Assembly (NCBI RefSeq): GCF_947241125.1
Contig: NZ_OX365700.1
Coordinates: 2,760,001 to 2,824,000, forward strand
Direction: 5' to 3'
Length of the DNA: 64,000 nt
Origin: Nitrospira tepida
Lineage (GTDB): Bacteria; Nitrospirota; Nitrospiria; Nitrospirales; Nitrospiraceae
The notes under the pieces are model-generated. The model worked only from the letters and a program-made list of their open reading frames with translations, was not told where the DNA came from and did not search any database. Shown here in pieces: positions 54,124 through 62,851 of this stretch; within the stretch, counting starts at the first letter, position 1; each line of letters starts with the position of its first letter. The position numbers were made by a program, and so were the translations under genes.

Positions 54124-55542
54124 CTATCCGGCCTTGGCCAGCACCGGCCGCTGCCCTCGCTGCTTGACGATGTCGAGCGCGGCGATACGGTACGCTTCCG
54201 CGTAGGTGGGAAAGTTGAAGATGCCTTCAACGAAGGTCTCGACGGGATTGCCGTTGATCAAGGCCAACTCGCCGAGGTGAATCAACTCCGTGGCGTGGTC
54301 CCCGATGATCTGGACGCCCAATAACTGATGCCCGTCCGGGCCGGCAATCATTTTGAGCAACCCTTGGTCGGAGCCGGCGATCTGGCCCCTGGCCACTTCC
54401 GAAAAATCCGCCCGCCCCACGACGATGTTCCGATACCGTTCGCGGGCTCGTGATTCGTCCAACCCCACGGAGGACAGCTCGGGGATGGTATAAATGCCCA
54501 TCGGAATCAAATGATCCACGGACCCCACCGCCATCCCCAACGCATGGCAGATTGCGCGGCGGCCTTGCTCCATGGCGGAGGAGGCCAGGGATGGGGGGCC
54601 GGCCATGTCTCCCACCGCATAGATATGCGGCACGGCCGTCTGGCCGTATTGATTGACCGGGAGGTAGCCCTTGGCATTCGGTTCGAGGCCCGCCGCGCCG
54701 ACATTGAGATCTTCGAGATTCGGTTGCCGGCCCGACGCGACCAGCATCTTCTCGGTGGCGATCTCCTCGCCGTTCTCCAGGGTGGTCACCACGGAGAGCA
54801 GCCCGTCCCACCGGACATTCTTGATCCGCTGCCGCCCGCAGTAGCGTCCGCCATAGCCCTCGAAGCTCGCGACGAACCGCTCCGTGAGCTCGGCGTCCAC
54901 GAACTGCAAGGGACGGGGTGCCGCATCAATGATCGTCACCGGCACGCCCAGGAGCGAAAAGATCGAGGCGTACTCGCATCCGACCACGCCCGCTCCCACG
55001 ATCGTCAGCGACCGCGGCAGATAGATCATCGAGAGGATGGAGTCGCTGTCCAGGATATGTTCATGATCGACGGGAATCTTGGCCGGATGCCTTGGCCGGG
55101 AGCCAGTGGCCAATACGATGAGGCCGGCCGTCAGCTCCTGGGTGACGCCGTCCACGGTCGTCAATTCGAGCCGATGGTCGGACAGGAACCGCGAGCAGCC
55201 ATGCAGCAAGACGATGCCGTTGCGGCGCAATTGATCGCCCATGTAGCGGCTGTGGGCGGACACCACCTCATCGAGCCGCTGCATGAGCATGCCGACTTCC
55301 ACGCCCTCGCGCAGCTTGCAGTCGAACACGGCGGCGCCCCGCTTGACCCGTTCCAGGCTCAAGGCGGCCTCCCGCAACGTCTTGCTCGGGATGGTTCCGC
55401 GGTAGACGCAGCTTCCGCCCAATCCCTGTTCCCGCTCGATGACCGCCACGCGCTTTCCCGACTTGGCCGCCATGATCGCGGCCTTTTGGCCGGCGGGTCC
55501 GCTCCCGATCACCAGGACGTCGTATGTGGCGACGCGGCTCAT
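54124..55542 (-). CDS. sthA: Soluble pyridine nucleotide transhydrogenase
   Basis: A 472-residue flavoprotein of the disulfide-reductase fold: FAD motif VIGSGPAGQKAAIMAA, NAD(P) motif IVGAGVVGCEYASIFSLLG, second FAD motif YAVGDMAGPPSLAS. The active-site segment is GGSCVYRGTIPSKTL with one Cys only, the pattern of SthA and not of lipoamide dehydrogenase. It interconverts NADPH and NADH. ATG 55542 overlaps the HDOD gene stop (ATGA). Confidence 0.9.
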   Translation of the reverse strand: MSRVATYDVLVIGSGPAGQKAAIMAAKSGKRVAVIEREQGLGGSCVYRGTIPSKTLREAALSLERVKRGAAVFDCKLREGVEVGMLMQRLDEVVSAHSRYMGDQLRRNGIVLLHGCSRFLSDHRLELTTVDGVTQELTAGLIVLATGSRPRHPAKIPVDHEHILDSDSILSMIYLPRSLTIVGAGVVGCEYASIFSLLGVPVTIIDAAPRPLQFVDAELTERFVASFEGYGGRYCGRQRIKNVRWDGLLSVVTTLENGEEIATEKMLVASGRQPNLEDLNVGAAGLEPNAKGYLPVNQYGQTAVPHIYAVGDMAGPPSLASSAMEQGRRAICHALGMAVGSVDHLIPMGIYTIPELSSVGLDESRARERYRNIVVGRADFSEVARGQIAGSDQGLLKMIAGPDGHQLLGVQIIGDHATELIHLGELALINGNPVETFVEGIFNFPTYAEAYRIAALDIVKQRGQRPVLAKAG

Positions 55543-56402
55543 AGCGCCAGACTGTCCACGACCTTCGCCACCTGGTCCTTCGCGGCGACCAGGGCATCGA
55601 GGTCCTTCGGATAGAGGTTCAGATCCGCAAAGGCCTGATGCTCCCTGAGCGAGACGTCGTCCAGCGCGGCCGGATCGAGGAGGAAGGTCGCCAGCCGGTC
55701 CGCCACGCAGGCCATCATGACTTCCTGTTTGAACGATTCCGCCTGGTCGTATTGCCGGTAGTGCGCGATCGATTCCCGCGCCTGCTTGGGCAGTTGCCAC
55801 TTGTCGGCCAACTGCATCCCCAGCGGCACATGATGCGCGTCGATCAACATATCCAGCAGATCCGGCTCAAGCGCGACCTTCAGTTCCGCGCTCAGGCCGA
55901 CGCAGGTGTTCAGAACGACCGGCTTGCCGACCGCATGCAGCAGGCCGCACACATAGGCGCTTTCCATGTTCAGCCGCTTGAGCTTCGCCACCTCCTTCGC
56001 ATAGACGCCGCTCGCCAGCGAGTGTTTCCAGAGGAATTGCATGCGGCGTTCGTGGCCCGGCGCCGCGAAGGTTCCGGCCTTGAGCGAGACGGTGAAGGCG
56101 ATTTCCGACAGCAGGGTCAAGCCCAGCATCGACACGGCATGCTGGAGCGAGACAATGGGCATCCGCGGCATGTAGGCCGGCGAATTGGCGATCCGCAACA
56201 CGTGCGCGGCCAGGGCTTGGTCGCGATGGATCAGGCTCGCCAGCTTGGCTGCATCGGAATCGGGATTGTTGACCATCGACAGGATCTCTGTCGCCACGCT
56301 CGGCAGCAGCGGCAGTTCGATCTTCCCGTTGCCGATGCGCTCGAGCAGCGCCTGTTCGATCGGCTCGCAGGCGGTGGATCCGTCTGTCGGGGGACTGCTC
56401 AT
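55539..56402 (-). CDS. HDOD-domain protein
   Basis: A 287-residue HDOD protein (IELPLLPSVATEILSMVNNPDSDAAKLASLIHRDQALAAHVLRIANSPAY, HAVSMLGLTLLSEIAFTVSL, HSLASGVYAKEVAK, AYVCGLLHAVGKPVVL). HDOD domains are degenerate HD-GYP relatives linked to signalling. ATG 56402 follows GAGG. It is coupled to sthA by a four-base overlap, an unusual partnership of signalling and redox genes. Confidence 0.88.
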   Translation of the reverse strand: MSSPPTDGSTACEPIEQALLERIGNGKIELPLLPSVATEILSMVNNPDSDAAKLASLIHRDQALAAHVLRIANSPAYMPRMPIVSLQHAVSMLGLTLLSEIAFTVSLKAGTFAAPGHERRMQFLWKHSLASGVYAKEVAKLKRLNMESAYVCGLLHAVGKPVVLNTCVGLSAELKVALEPDLLDMLIDAHHVPLGMQLADKWQLPKQARESIAHYRQYDQAESFKQEVMMACVADRLATFLLDPAALDDVSLREHQAFADLNLYPKDLDALVAAKDQVAKVVDSLAL

Positions 56403-56550
56403 GATAACCTCGTGCCGGTTCAGGTGATTGAGGAGTAGCAACCCTCTGTCTTATCGGCGATTCCGGCCGCAAACTTTACCAGAGGCCCTGAGCCGGTCCC
56501 TTGTGCCGGCCATGCCAGTATGGTAATGACCGAGAGGGAGACATCGCACC

Positions 56551-57486
56551 ATGGCGGCTGAACCGCGGACCAGACTGACCTACGCCCTCTATCCCGGGTG
56601 CGCCGCCAAGGGCGCGACTCCGGAACTGTATCAATCCACGATGGCGATCCTGCCGAGGCTGGATCTCAAGGTGGTTGAGTTGGCCGCCGCTTCCTGTTGC
56701 GGCGCTGGGGTGCTGGCCGAGGAGGACCCGGATGCGGCCCTGGCGCTCAACGCGCGCACCTTTGCCCAGGCCGAGCAGCTTGGTCTCGACATCATGACCA
56801 TTTGCGGCACCTGCCAAGGTGTCATGAGCGCCGCCAATCGCCGGCTCAAGACCGAGCCGGGGCTGCTCGACCGCATCAACGGGATTCTCGGACCGGAGGG
56901 AATCACCTACCGCGGCACGGTGCAGGTCAAACATCTGCTCTGGATTCTCGTCAAGGACGTGGGGCTTCAGCGCCTGCGCCAGGAAGTGCGCGTCCCTCTC
57001 CAGCAACTGCACATCGCGCCGTTCTACGGCTGCTACATCCTGCGCCCCTCCTGGCATCTGGGCTTCGACGACCCTGAGAACCCCACCTCGCTGGAACGGG
57101 TCATCCGCGCGGTCAGCGCCGAACCAGTCGTGTATGCCGGCCGGACCAAATGCTGCGGCTTTCCCATCATCCTGGAAAAGGAGGCCATCGCCGTGACGAT
57201 GGCGGGACAGAATATGAAGGAGGCGAAGGAGTCGGGAGCCGATGCGATGGTCACCCCCTGTCCGCTCTGCCACATGAGCCTGGATATCTATCAGGAGCGA
57301 GCCGGCCTGGCCGTAAGCACCACCTTGAATCTGCCGATTCTCCACCTGCCCCAGTTGCTCGGGCTGGCGATGGGACTCCCGGCCAAGGACCTGGGGCTGG
57401 CCCGCCATCTCATCTCGGTGGAATCGCTGGTGCGTAAAATCGAGCGGCCCCAGGCGGCCGCTCTTCCCGAAGGAGCCGGTTCATGA
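56551..57486 (+). CDS. HdrB-like CCG-domain protein
   Basis: A 311-residue protein with two CCG repeats: YPGCAAKG...ELAAASCCGAGV...TICGTCQG and FYGCYILRP...TKCCGFPII...TPCPLCHM. CCG motifs in HdrB bind noncubane iron-sulfur clusters, and related proteins occur as subunits of unusual succinate dehydrogenases and HdrABC-like complexes. Partners HdrA and HdrC are not nearby. It overlaps the cupin gene by four bases. Confidence 0.88.
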   Translation: MAAEPRTRLTYALYPGCAAKGATPELYQSTMAILPRLDLKVVELAAASCCGAGVLAEEDPDAALALNARTFAQAEQLGLDIMTICGTCQGVMSAANRRLKTEPGLLDRINGILGPEGITYRGTVQVKHLLWILVKDVGLQRLRQEVRVPLQQLHIAPFYGCYILRPSWHLGFDDPENPTSLERVIRAVSAEPVVYAGRTKCCGFPIILEKEAIAVTMAGQNMKEAKESGADAMVTPCPLCHMSLDIYQERAGLAVSTTLNLPILHLPQLLGLAMGLPAKDLGLARHLISVESLVRKIERPQAAALPEGAGS

Positions 57487-57803
57487 AGACGATTAAGTTG
57501 TCGGATTATCAAATATTTAGCTCAGATAAGATGAAAAAGAACAATATCTTTCAGACGCCGCGGTTCTTTTGCGATGTGTACTGTTTCGAGCCGGGCCAGG
57601 AACAGAAGGGCCATGTGCACGGCGAGCAGGACAAGGTCTATCTGGTCTTGGAAGGGCAGGGGACGTTTCAGGTCGGGAATGACCGGCAGGTGCTGGGTCC
57701 AGGGGAGGGAACCATGGCTCCAGCCGGAGAACCGCATGGAGTCCTGAACCATACCGACCAACGGCTGAAAGTGCTCGTGTTCGTCGCGCCGAATCCGTCA
57801 TGA
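57483..57803 (+). CDS. Single-domain cupin
   Basis: A 106-residue cupin. Motif 1 contains QKGHVHGEQDKVYLVLEGQG (two His, Glu) and motif 2 APAGEPHGVLNH (His), so the metal ligands are present. ATG 57483 overlaps the HdrB-like stop (ATGA). The enzyme or binding role is unknown; a small-molecule or metal sensor is possible. Confidence 0.9.
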   Translation: MKTIKLSDYQIFSSDKMKKNNIFQTPRFFCDVYCFEPGQEQKGHVHGEQDKVYLVLEGQGTFQVGNDRQVLGPGEGTMAPAGEPHGVLNHTDQRLKVLVFVAPNPS

Positions 57804-57878
57804 TCAGCGTCATTGTCAATCGCCATCCGTCAACCTGCAACGGCCTCCGCCGGTTGACGGTTGTCGTTTGACGCTTAG

Positions 57879-58088
57879 CCCGCATTATTCATGGGCACTT
57901 CTGCTGCAATTGTGGATTCGCCGCTGCGACAAGCCAACATGCGGCTTCGGCGGCATGTTGCCGGGCGGACTCGCCGCTCGGTCGGTCAACAGACTGTTTC
58001 AAGTCTGCCTCCCTTCCTCGCGGCTCCGTGCGCCCGTCTCGCCTGGCGACTCCGCAATTTCGCGACGAACTGTCATGAATAATGCGGG
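57879..58088. mobile_element. Uninterrupted 210-bp MITE-like element
   Basis: Ends CCCGCATTATTCATG and its complement, flanked by a 4-bp duplication TTAG (57875-57878 and 58089-58092). It has no gene. Internal hairpins include ACATGCGGC...GCATGT and CAGACT-GTTTCA-AGTCTG (57990-58007). It is similar to the arms around both IS110 copies. The right TTAG supplies the TAA stop of the DUF3365 gene, as the original site also would have. Confidence 0.82.
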
Positions 58089-58880
58089 TTAGCGATCTTC
58101 CGCGTCCAGCGGAATCGTGACGCTGATCGCTCCGGCCAATTCACCGACCTGCCGACCTTCCCTCGGGTAGCCGGAAATATCCTCGACGCCTCTCGGTTCG
58201 CCATGGCAGCCCATGCATTCGGTCTCGTAGTAAATCGGCACGAGCAGTCGCAGGGTGCGGCCTCCATCCGCCAGCTCGCTCGATGGCTCACGGCTCCCGG
58301 GCGCAGCGGCAAATTGCCGAAGAACCGCCTCTTCATAGGGATCGGGCTCGTTCTTGGGATTGCGGGGCGAAAGGGCCGTCTGCTTGAGACGGACCGGCGA
58401 ATTGGCGGAAAAGCGCCTGGCCGCCTGGCTGCCGAAGGTCGCCGGAATGAAATTTTTGTATCCGATGCCCCGCTGGTTGATGACGAACTGCGCGTCGTTG
58501 ACGACGTCCTTGCTGGCCTGCACGAGCGCCAAGAGGAGCCCCAGGGCGCCGTGAGGAAGGTGTGCCGTCGAGACGTCGTTCAAATCGACCCCACTACGAA
58601 CCTTGAACTCGGTCTTGAGCTGTTGCTCGAAGACCTCGGCCGTGAACCCCTTCGCCCCCCTGTGCGGATCGTCGATCAGCGATTGATTGCGGTCGATGAC
58701 CACCCGGCCCGAATCAAGAAGCAAGGCCAGCAGTTGCGCCGTCCTGCGGGCTTCGGTTTCGGAGGCGCCCCAGACGAGACCGGACGGCGTCAGCAGGAAC
58801 CAGGCCGCCACGGCGTGACAACAGAGGATGACGAGGGCGGAACGCCGGACTTGTGCGGCGGAGACCCGGGCGGGATTCAT
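58089..58880 (-). CDS. DUF3365 haem-type sensor protein
   Basis: A 263-residue exported protein. A hydrophobic N-terminal segment (ALVILCCHAVAAWFLLTPSGLVWG) precedes a DUF3365/Tll0287-like domain with GIGYKNFIPATFGSQAARRFS and a CMGCH haem-c motif (YYETECMGCHGEPRG). ATG 58880 overlaps the upstream stop (ATGA); ATG 58895 is an alternative. Family members bind haem and are proposed redox sensors. It probably works with the solute-binding lipoprotein. Confidence 0.82.
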   Translation of the reverse strand: MNPARVSAAQVRRSALVILCCHAVAAWFLLTPSGLVWGASETEARRTAQLLALLLDSGRVVIDRNQSLIDDPHRGAKGFTAEVFEQQLKTEFKVRSGVDLNDVSTAHLPHGALGLLLALVQASKDVVNDAQFVINQRGIGYKNFIPATFGSQAARRFSANSPVRLKQTALSPRNPKNEPDPYEEAVLRQFAAAPGSREPSSELADGGRTLRLLVPIYYETECMGCHGEPRGVEDISGYPREGRQVGELAGAISVTIPLDAEDR

Positions 58881-59905
58881 CGTGAGGTCATCCATCGACA
58901 GGTGCCCTGGTCGTAATGTTGCGGAAGGTCCTCGACCGAAAAGGGAAGACCCTCCGTCGCGGCCCGCCGGGGATAGGCATAGAAGTCATCATGCCACTTC
59001 CGGCGCAGTTCCTCCAACCGTCCTGATTCCCTCAGGCGGAACAGCGTGTCGTTGACAAACAGTCGCAACCGGTAATTCTCCTCCGCCATGGCCACGGCAT
59101 ATTGCTCGCGCATCAATCTTAAGGGGACTCCGTCAGCCCATTCGATTAGATGCCAATCTTTCCTGACCCGCGTCACGATGTAGCGCAGGACCGGCAACTT
59201 TCCAAGGATCACGTCAACCGGAGGATTCTGCGATTCGAAGGCCGCGGGCAGCGAATCACATAAAATCAGCTCGCTCCTCTCCAGATACTCCTTCGCGTAC
59301 ACATAGGGGCTTCTCAATTCGGGGACCGCCACGCGCAGTCCCTCGAATGCACGGCTCGCCGGCGTTCCGCCCTCGCCGTTTTGCGCCGGTGCTCCGAATC
59401 TCGTGCGAATCGACTGGGCAAGCTCCCGGCTTCTGGCCATGCCCCCGATCGCGCCGTCGTCATAGTAGGGGATGGAGTAGGCGATGCCGGCGGCCTGCTC
59501 CAACGGGACATTGGCGGTCACCGCGGAGACGATGAGATCCAGTTTATTCTCGTTCAGTTCCACGAATTGATCGCGCACGCGGACCAGATGCAGGGTCGGA
59601 ATCACCGGGTCTTCCCGGCCGCACCGGCGCTCCAGGGCCGAGGCGAGTTCCCGCACCAGGTCCACGTCCATGCCCGTGATGCGCAGGCCCTCGTCGGTGA
59701 ACACCGCGGGAAACACGAAGGGGCGAAAGGGCTCGACCGAGATGCCAACCCGCAGGCGTTTGCGGGCACAGACCCGTTGCAGGTCGTCCTTGGCGATCGG
59801 ATAGATCCATTGCACGGCATCATAGACCAGGCCGCATCCGGTCAAGGCCAGAAGGCTTGCCGTCAGGACGATCCGGGCGATCATCGGAGAGCCGGTCGAT
59901 CGCAT
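58877..59905 (-). CDS. Family 3 solute-binding lipoprotein
   Basis: A 342-residue protein with lipobox (SLLALTGCGLVYD), then a periplasmic binding fold of the SBP_bac_3 type (RKRLRVGISVEPFRPFVF, ITGMDVDLVRELASAL, LDLIVSAVTANVPLEQAAGIAYSIPYYDDGAIGG, RLRLFVNDTLFRLRESGRLEELRRKWHDDF). No ABC transporter genes follow. A stand-alone binding protein here may serve signalling instead of uptake. Confidence 0.85.
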   Translation of the reverse strand: MRSTGSPMIARIVLTASLLALTGCGLVYDAVQWIYPIAKDDLQRVCARKRLRVGISVEPFRPFVFPAVFTDEGLRITGMDVDLVRELASALERRCGREDPVIPTLHLVRVRDQFVELNENKLDLIVSAVTANVPLEQAAGIAYSIPYYDDGAIGGMARSRELAQSIRTRFGAPAQNGEGGTPASRAFEGLRVAVPELRSPYVYAKEYLERSELILCDSLPAAFESQNPPVDVILGKLPVLRYIVTRVRKDWHLIEWADGVPLRLMREQYAVAMAEENYRLRLFVNDTLFRLRESGRLEELRRKWHDDFYAYPRRAATEGLPFSVEDLPQHYDQGTCRWMTSR

Positions 59906-59906
59906 G

Positions 59907-60527
59907 TCAAAACCGCACCCCCGTGAGAAAGACCCACTGTTGCGCCAGCCCTCGTTCCTCGCGAAAGTCGATTTCATACTGCGTGTACTGAAACGAAAAA
60001 TCCACGGCGATTCCGTGGGCGACCGGAAACCGCACGCCCACTTGGCCTCCGACCAGATGTCCCGTCCGATCGTTGCCGGAGCTCGGCAACACGATGCCGC
60101 CGATCGCGCCCAGGTAGGGAACGGCGCGGTCCGCCAACGGGCCGAACAGGACATGGCGGATCACCCGATTGATCGGCTTCCGCTTCGGAAAGTCCAGCAC
60201 GTCGATAAAATTATTCCAACGGGGATTGAGGAACACAGAATGCTGGTCGGTGGTGAACTCTTCGGTCCGGATGCTGAAAAACTGATAGGTGGCGCGAAGC
60301 TCCAGATCCCCATAGCGCAGCGCCGTGAACCCGGCCTGTATGCCGATCTCGCGGTCCTTGGGGGCAAAGGTCTGTTTTCGGATGGCGATGTCCAGGTTGA
60401 TCGGCTTGATCGGCAGGAGATCCAAGAGCGCATCCTGCGCCGAGGCCGGGCCGGCCACGGCCAAAAGGAGGCCCAAGACGAACGGTACCGTGTACCGGAT
60501 ACCACCGGACAGGGGACCAGAGACCAC
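59907..60527 (-). CDS. Putative outer-membrane beta-barrel protein
   Basis: A 206-residue protein with a signal peptide (VPFVLGLLLAVAGPASAQ). Alternating strands follow (DREIGIQAGFTALRYGDLELRATYQFFSIRTEE, GHLVGGQVGVRFPVAHGIAVDFSFQYTQYEIDF), and a C-terminal aromatic residue (QQWVFLTGVRF) is typical of outer-membrane barrels. It is followed within two bases by the solute-binding gene. Confidence 0.7.
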   Translation of the reverse strand: MVSGPLSGGIRYTVPFVLGLLLAVAGPASAQDALLDLLPIKPINLDIAIRKQTFAPKDREIGIQAGFTALRYGDLELRATYQFFSIRTEEFTTDQHSVFLNPRWNNFIDVLDFPKRKPINRVIRHVLFGPLADRAVPYLGAIGGIVLPSSGNDRTGHLVGGQVGVRFPVAHGIAVDFSFQYTQYEIDFREERGLAQQWVFLTGVRF

Positions 60528-60573
60528 GGCTCCCCTCCGTCCATTTTGGCAGGTGCGTCGGATGTCCGAACAC

Positions 60574-60927
60574 CTATTGAACAGCGACAGGAGCGATGCC
60601 GGCGGTGATGCAGGATTGCATCAAGCTGGCCCGGCAGGCTCTCTGCACCGTCGTCTCCAGCTCGGCCACGCGACGCGCCAAATCGTCTGCTGTCACCTGC
60701 TCGGGATCGACGTCGATCAGCAGATGTCCGGGTAGGCTCCGCCCATCGAAGAACCGGACTCCCGGATGTGCCTTGAGCGCGGTCTCAATGTCCCGGCTGA
60801 GCGAGTCGCACTCGTCGCCGGCCACCATCAAGGTCACCCGCTCAAGCGGGGACGCAGCATAGCCGCTCTTGCTCCAAACCGAGGCCAGAAGGCAAACGGC
60901 CAAGAGAGCCAGGCACGTCTTCATCAT
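60574..60927 (-). CDS. Small exported protein, HMA-like
   Basis: A 117-residue protein with a signal peptide (MMKTCLALLAVCLLASVWSKSGYA). The mature part (ERVTLMVAGDECDSLSRDIETALKAHPGVRFFDGRSLPGHLLIDVDPEQVTADDLARRVAEL) resembles a heavy-metal-associated ferredoxin-like fold but without a clean CxxC. It heads the cassette below it and lies downstream of nirK on the same strand. Confidence 0.65.
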   Translation of the reverse strand: MMKTCLALLAVCLLASVWSKSGYAASPLERVTLMVAGDECDSLSRDIETALKAHPGVRFFDGRSLPGHLLIDVDPEQVTADDLARRVAELETTVQRACRASLMQSCITAGIAPVAVQ

Positions 60928-61024
60928 GGATCGTCGCTTTCTCGCACAACAAGCCGAAACGGAGACAGGCCGGACGAGGCGCTGCGGAGCGGCTGGCCGC
61001 TGATGGCCGGCCGCTCCGGCATCC

Positions 61025-62023
61025 TTACGGCACCGGAACAGGCGTGATCTCCGTTGGAGGCGTGGCCAACTTCCAGGGCACCATCGGCATCAGCGGCATC
61101 GGCTTGGCATCAGGAGACGCCACCAGCACCGCAATGGCCCCCCGCAAGGCTCCCGTGAGCGAATGGGTGACCACCGGGTAGGCGCCGGCCGATTCCACGA
61201 CCACATCGAACGTGGCTGCGCTGCCGGGACCCACGACATAGGTCTGGACGCCCGTCAGCTTGTTGGCCGGGTTTCCGCTCTCGTAGACGTGATCCCAGAT
61301 TTCGCCGATCGGGTGCAAGGCGGAGAACTCGTTCGGCCCCGCGTTGACGAAATAGATCCGCACGCGCTCGCCGGGCTTGGCATCCAGCTTCCCCCCGTTG
61401 GTGACGAACGGATGGTACTTGAAGATGCCGCCGTTGAACATCACCCCGTCATACTTCCGATCGAACATCGCTTGGACGTCGTTGGGATTCTTGTAATACT
61501 CGGACTGCACGAGCACATACTCCCGGTCGGCCTTTGGCCATACCTTGGCGTCCTTCGGATCGACGATGATTGCGCCGAACATGCCGCGCGCCACATGCTG
61601 AATCATGGGCGGCGCCCCGCAGTGATAGAAAAAAATCCCCGGCTTCCGCGCCTCAAAGGTGAAGCTGATCGATTCTCCCGCGTTGATCGCCCGGTAATTC
61701 TTGAGGAAGTCGATCTCCGCCGCGTGGAAATCCATCGCATGGGGACTCTTGTTGGTGGCGGGATTCGTCAAGGTAAACTTGATCGTATCGCCCTCGGTCA
61801 CGCGGACAACCGGGCCCGGAACCTGCCCGTCGAACGTCCAGGCGGCATACTTTTCGCCGCTGCCGTCGATGATCACGTCGGTTTCCACCGCCGTCATCTT
61901 GACCTCATGGGTTTTGGCCGATGCCGGGAGCACCGACCCGGTCCCCATCAGCAAGGCCGCGATTCCCGCTAGCAAGAACCGTGAGCCATCGTGCTTACGG
62001 AGACCTCTGTCTCTCTTCATCAT
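61025..62023 (-). CDS. nirK: Copper-containing nitrite reductase
   Basis: A 332-residue exported two-domain cupredoxin (signal FLLAGIAALLMGTGSVLPASA). Type 1 and 2 copper ligands are present: HAMDFHAAEID (two His and catalytic Asp), FFYHCGAPPMIQHVARGM (His, Cys, His, Met), LHPIGEIWDH (catalytic His) and PVVTHSLTG (type 2 His). NirK reduces nitrite to NO in the periplasm and is a characteristic but enigmatic gene of Nitrospira. A dyad upstream could bind the adjacent Crp/Fnr protein. Confidence 0.95.
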   Translation of the reverse strand: MMKRDRGLRKHDGSRFLLAGIAALLMGTGSVLPASAKTHEVKMTAVETDVIIDGSGEKYAAWTFDGQVPGPVVRVTEGDTIKFTLTNPATNKSPHAMDFHAAEIDFLKNYRAINAGESISFTFEARKPGIFFYHCGAPPMIQHVARGMFGAIIVDPKDAKVWPKADREYVLVQSEYYKNPNDVQAMFDRKYDGVMFNGGIFKYHPFVTNGGKLDAKPGERVRIYFVNAGPNEFSALHPIGEIWDHVYESGNPANKLTGVQTYVVGPGSAATFDVVVESAGAYPVVTHSLTGALRGAIAVLVASPDAKPMPLMPMVPWKLATPPTEITPVPVP

Positions 62024-62108
62024 GTTGCGCTCCCTTCTGAATTGGTTAGAACGACTGTAGACCTGTCAGGAACGGGAGGGACTATACGAAGAATCCCAAA
62101 CTAAAAAT

Positions 62109-62122
62109 ATGATTCACGTCAT
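62109..62122. promoter_or_regulatory. Candidate Crp/Fnr-type site upstream of nirK
   Basis: ATGA-TTCACG-TCAT is a perfect dyad with a 6-base spacer, 86 bases before the nirK ATG and next to the Crp/Fnr gene. Spacing resembles TTGAT-N4-ATCAA sites but the half-sites deviate. Confidence 0.45.
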
Positions 62123-62138
62123 GTTTTGAGAGAATCTG

Positions 62139-62843
62139 CTACGGAAGGACGCTGGAGGGATCGGAGGCAAACGAGCGGAGCGCGGGAAGATCGAGAATCA
62201 TCAATTGTTTGGCGGTTCCCGAGACCAGCTTGGCCTGCTTAAAGCGGCTCATGATGCGGATCGTCGTCTCCGGCGTGATCCCCACCATGTCGGCCAGGTC
62301 CTGTCTGGTCAACCGGACATCGAGTCGGATGCCTTGCGGCTCGCTCACGCCGATGCGTTCGGCCAGACCGACCAGCAGCGAGGCCAGCCGCTGATCGGAA
62401 CGGTCCAGCGCAAGGATCTTGGCGCGTTCCTGGACTTCCGTCAGCCGCTTGCCGAGATATTTGATGACTTCAAGCGCCGCCTCGGGATTCTTCTTCAAGA
62501 TATTGAAATACTGTTCCTTATTTAGCCGGAGAATGCTGACATCTCCCATGGGTGCCGCCGTCCCAGGATGCTGCCCTCCGTCGAACACCGCCGCTTCGCA
62601 GCAGAACAAATCGCCCGGCATCAACACCTTGAGTGTACATTCCTTGCCGGCGGAGGTTGCTCTGACGCACTTGACCGTCCCTTCCTTCAGGATATGGAAG
62701 TACTCGGCGCGGTCACCCTCCCGAAAGATGTACTCGCCCTTTCGGTAGTGCTCTTCTTTGACTTGTTTCCAAATCTCGCGGCGATCCTGCTCTTGCAGCA
62801 GGTCGATGAGCGGCAACTCTCGCCGGGAAGGGGGAGGGTTCAC
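62139..62843 (-). CDS. Crp/Fnr-family transcriptional regulator
   Basis: A 234-residue protein with a cyclic-nucleotide-binding fold (HYRKGEYIFREGDRAEYFHILKEGTVKCV, MPGDLFCCEAAVFDGGQHPGTAAPMGDVSILRL), a long dimer helix and an HTH_Crp (LTRQDLADMVGITPETTIRIMSRFKQAKLV). Adjacent Cys in GDLFCCEAA could sense redox or NO, but the four-Cys Fnr cluster is absent. It lies upstream of nirK on the same strand and is the likely nirK regulator. Confidence 0.92.
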   Translation of the reverse strand: MNPPPSRRELPLIDLLQEQDRREIWKQVKEEHYRKGEYIFREGDRAEYFHILKEGTVKCVRATSAGKECTLKVLMPGDLFCCEAAVFDGGQHPGTAAPMGDVSILRLNKEQYFNILKKNPEAALEVIKYLGKRLTEVQERAKILALDRSDQRLASLLVGLAERIGVSEPQGIRLDVRLTRQDLADMVGITPETTIRIMSRFKQAKLVSGTAKQLMILDLPALRSFASDPSSVLP

Positions 62844-62851
62844 GGAGTTGG

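Noticed and set aside
54511-55614. A 367-residue plus-strand frame opposite sthA
   Set aside because: Shadow of a well-supported flavoprotein; His/Arg-rich with no domain.
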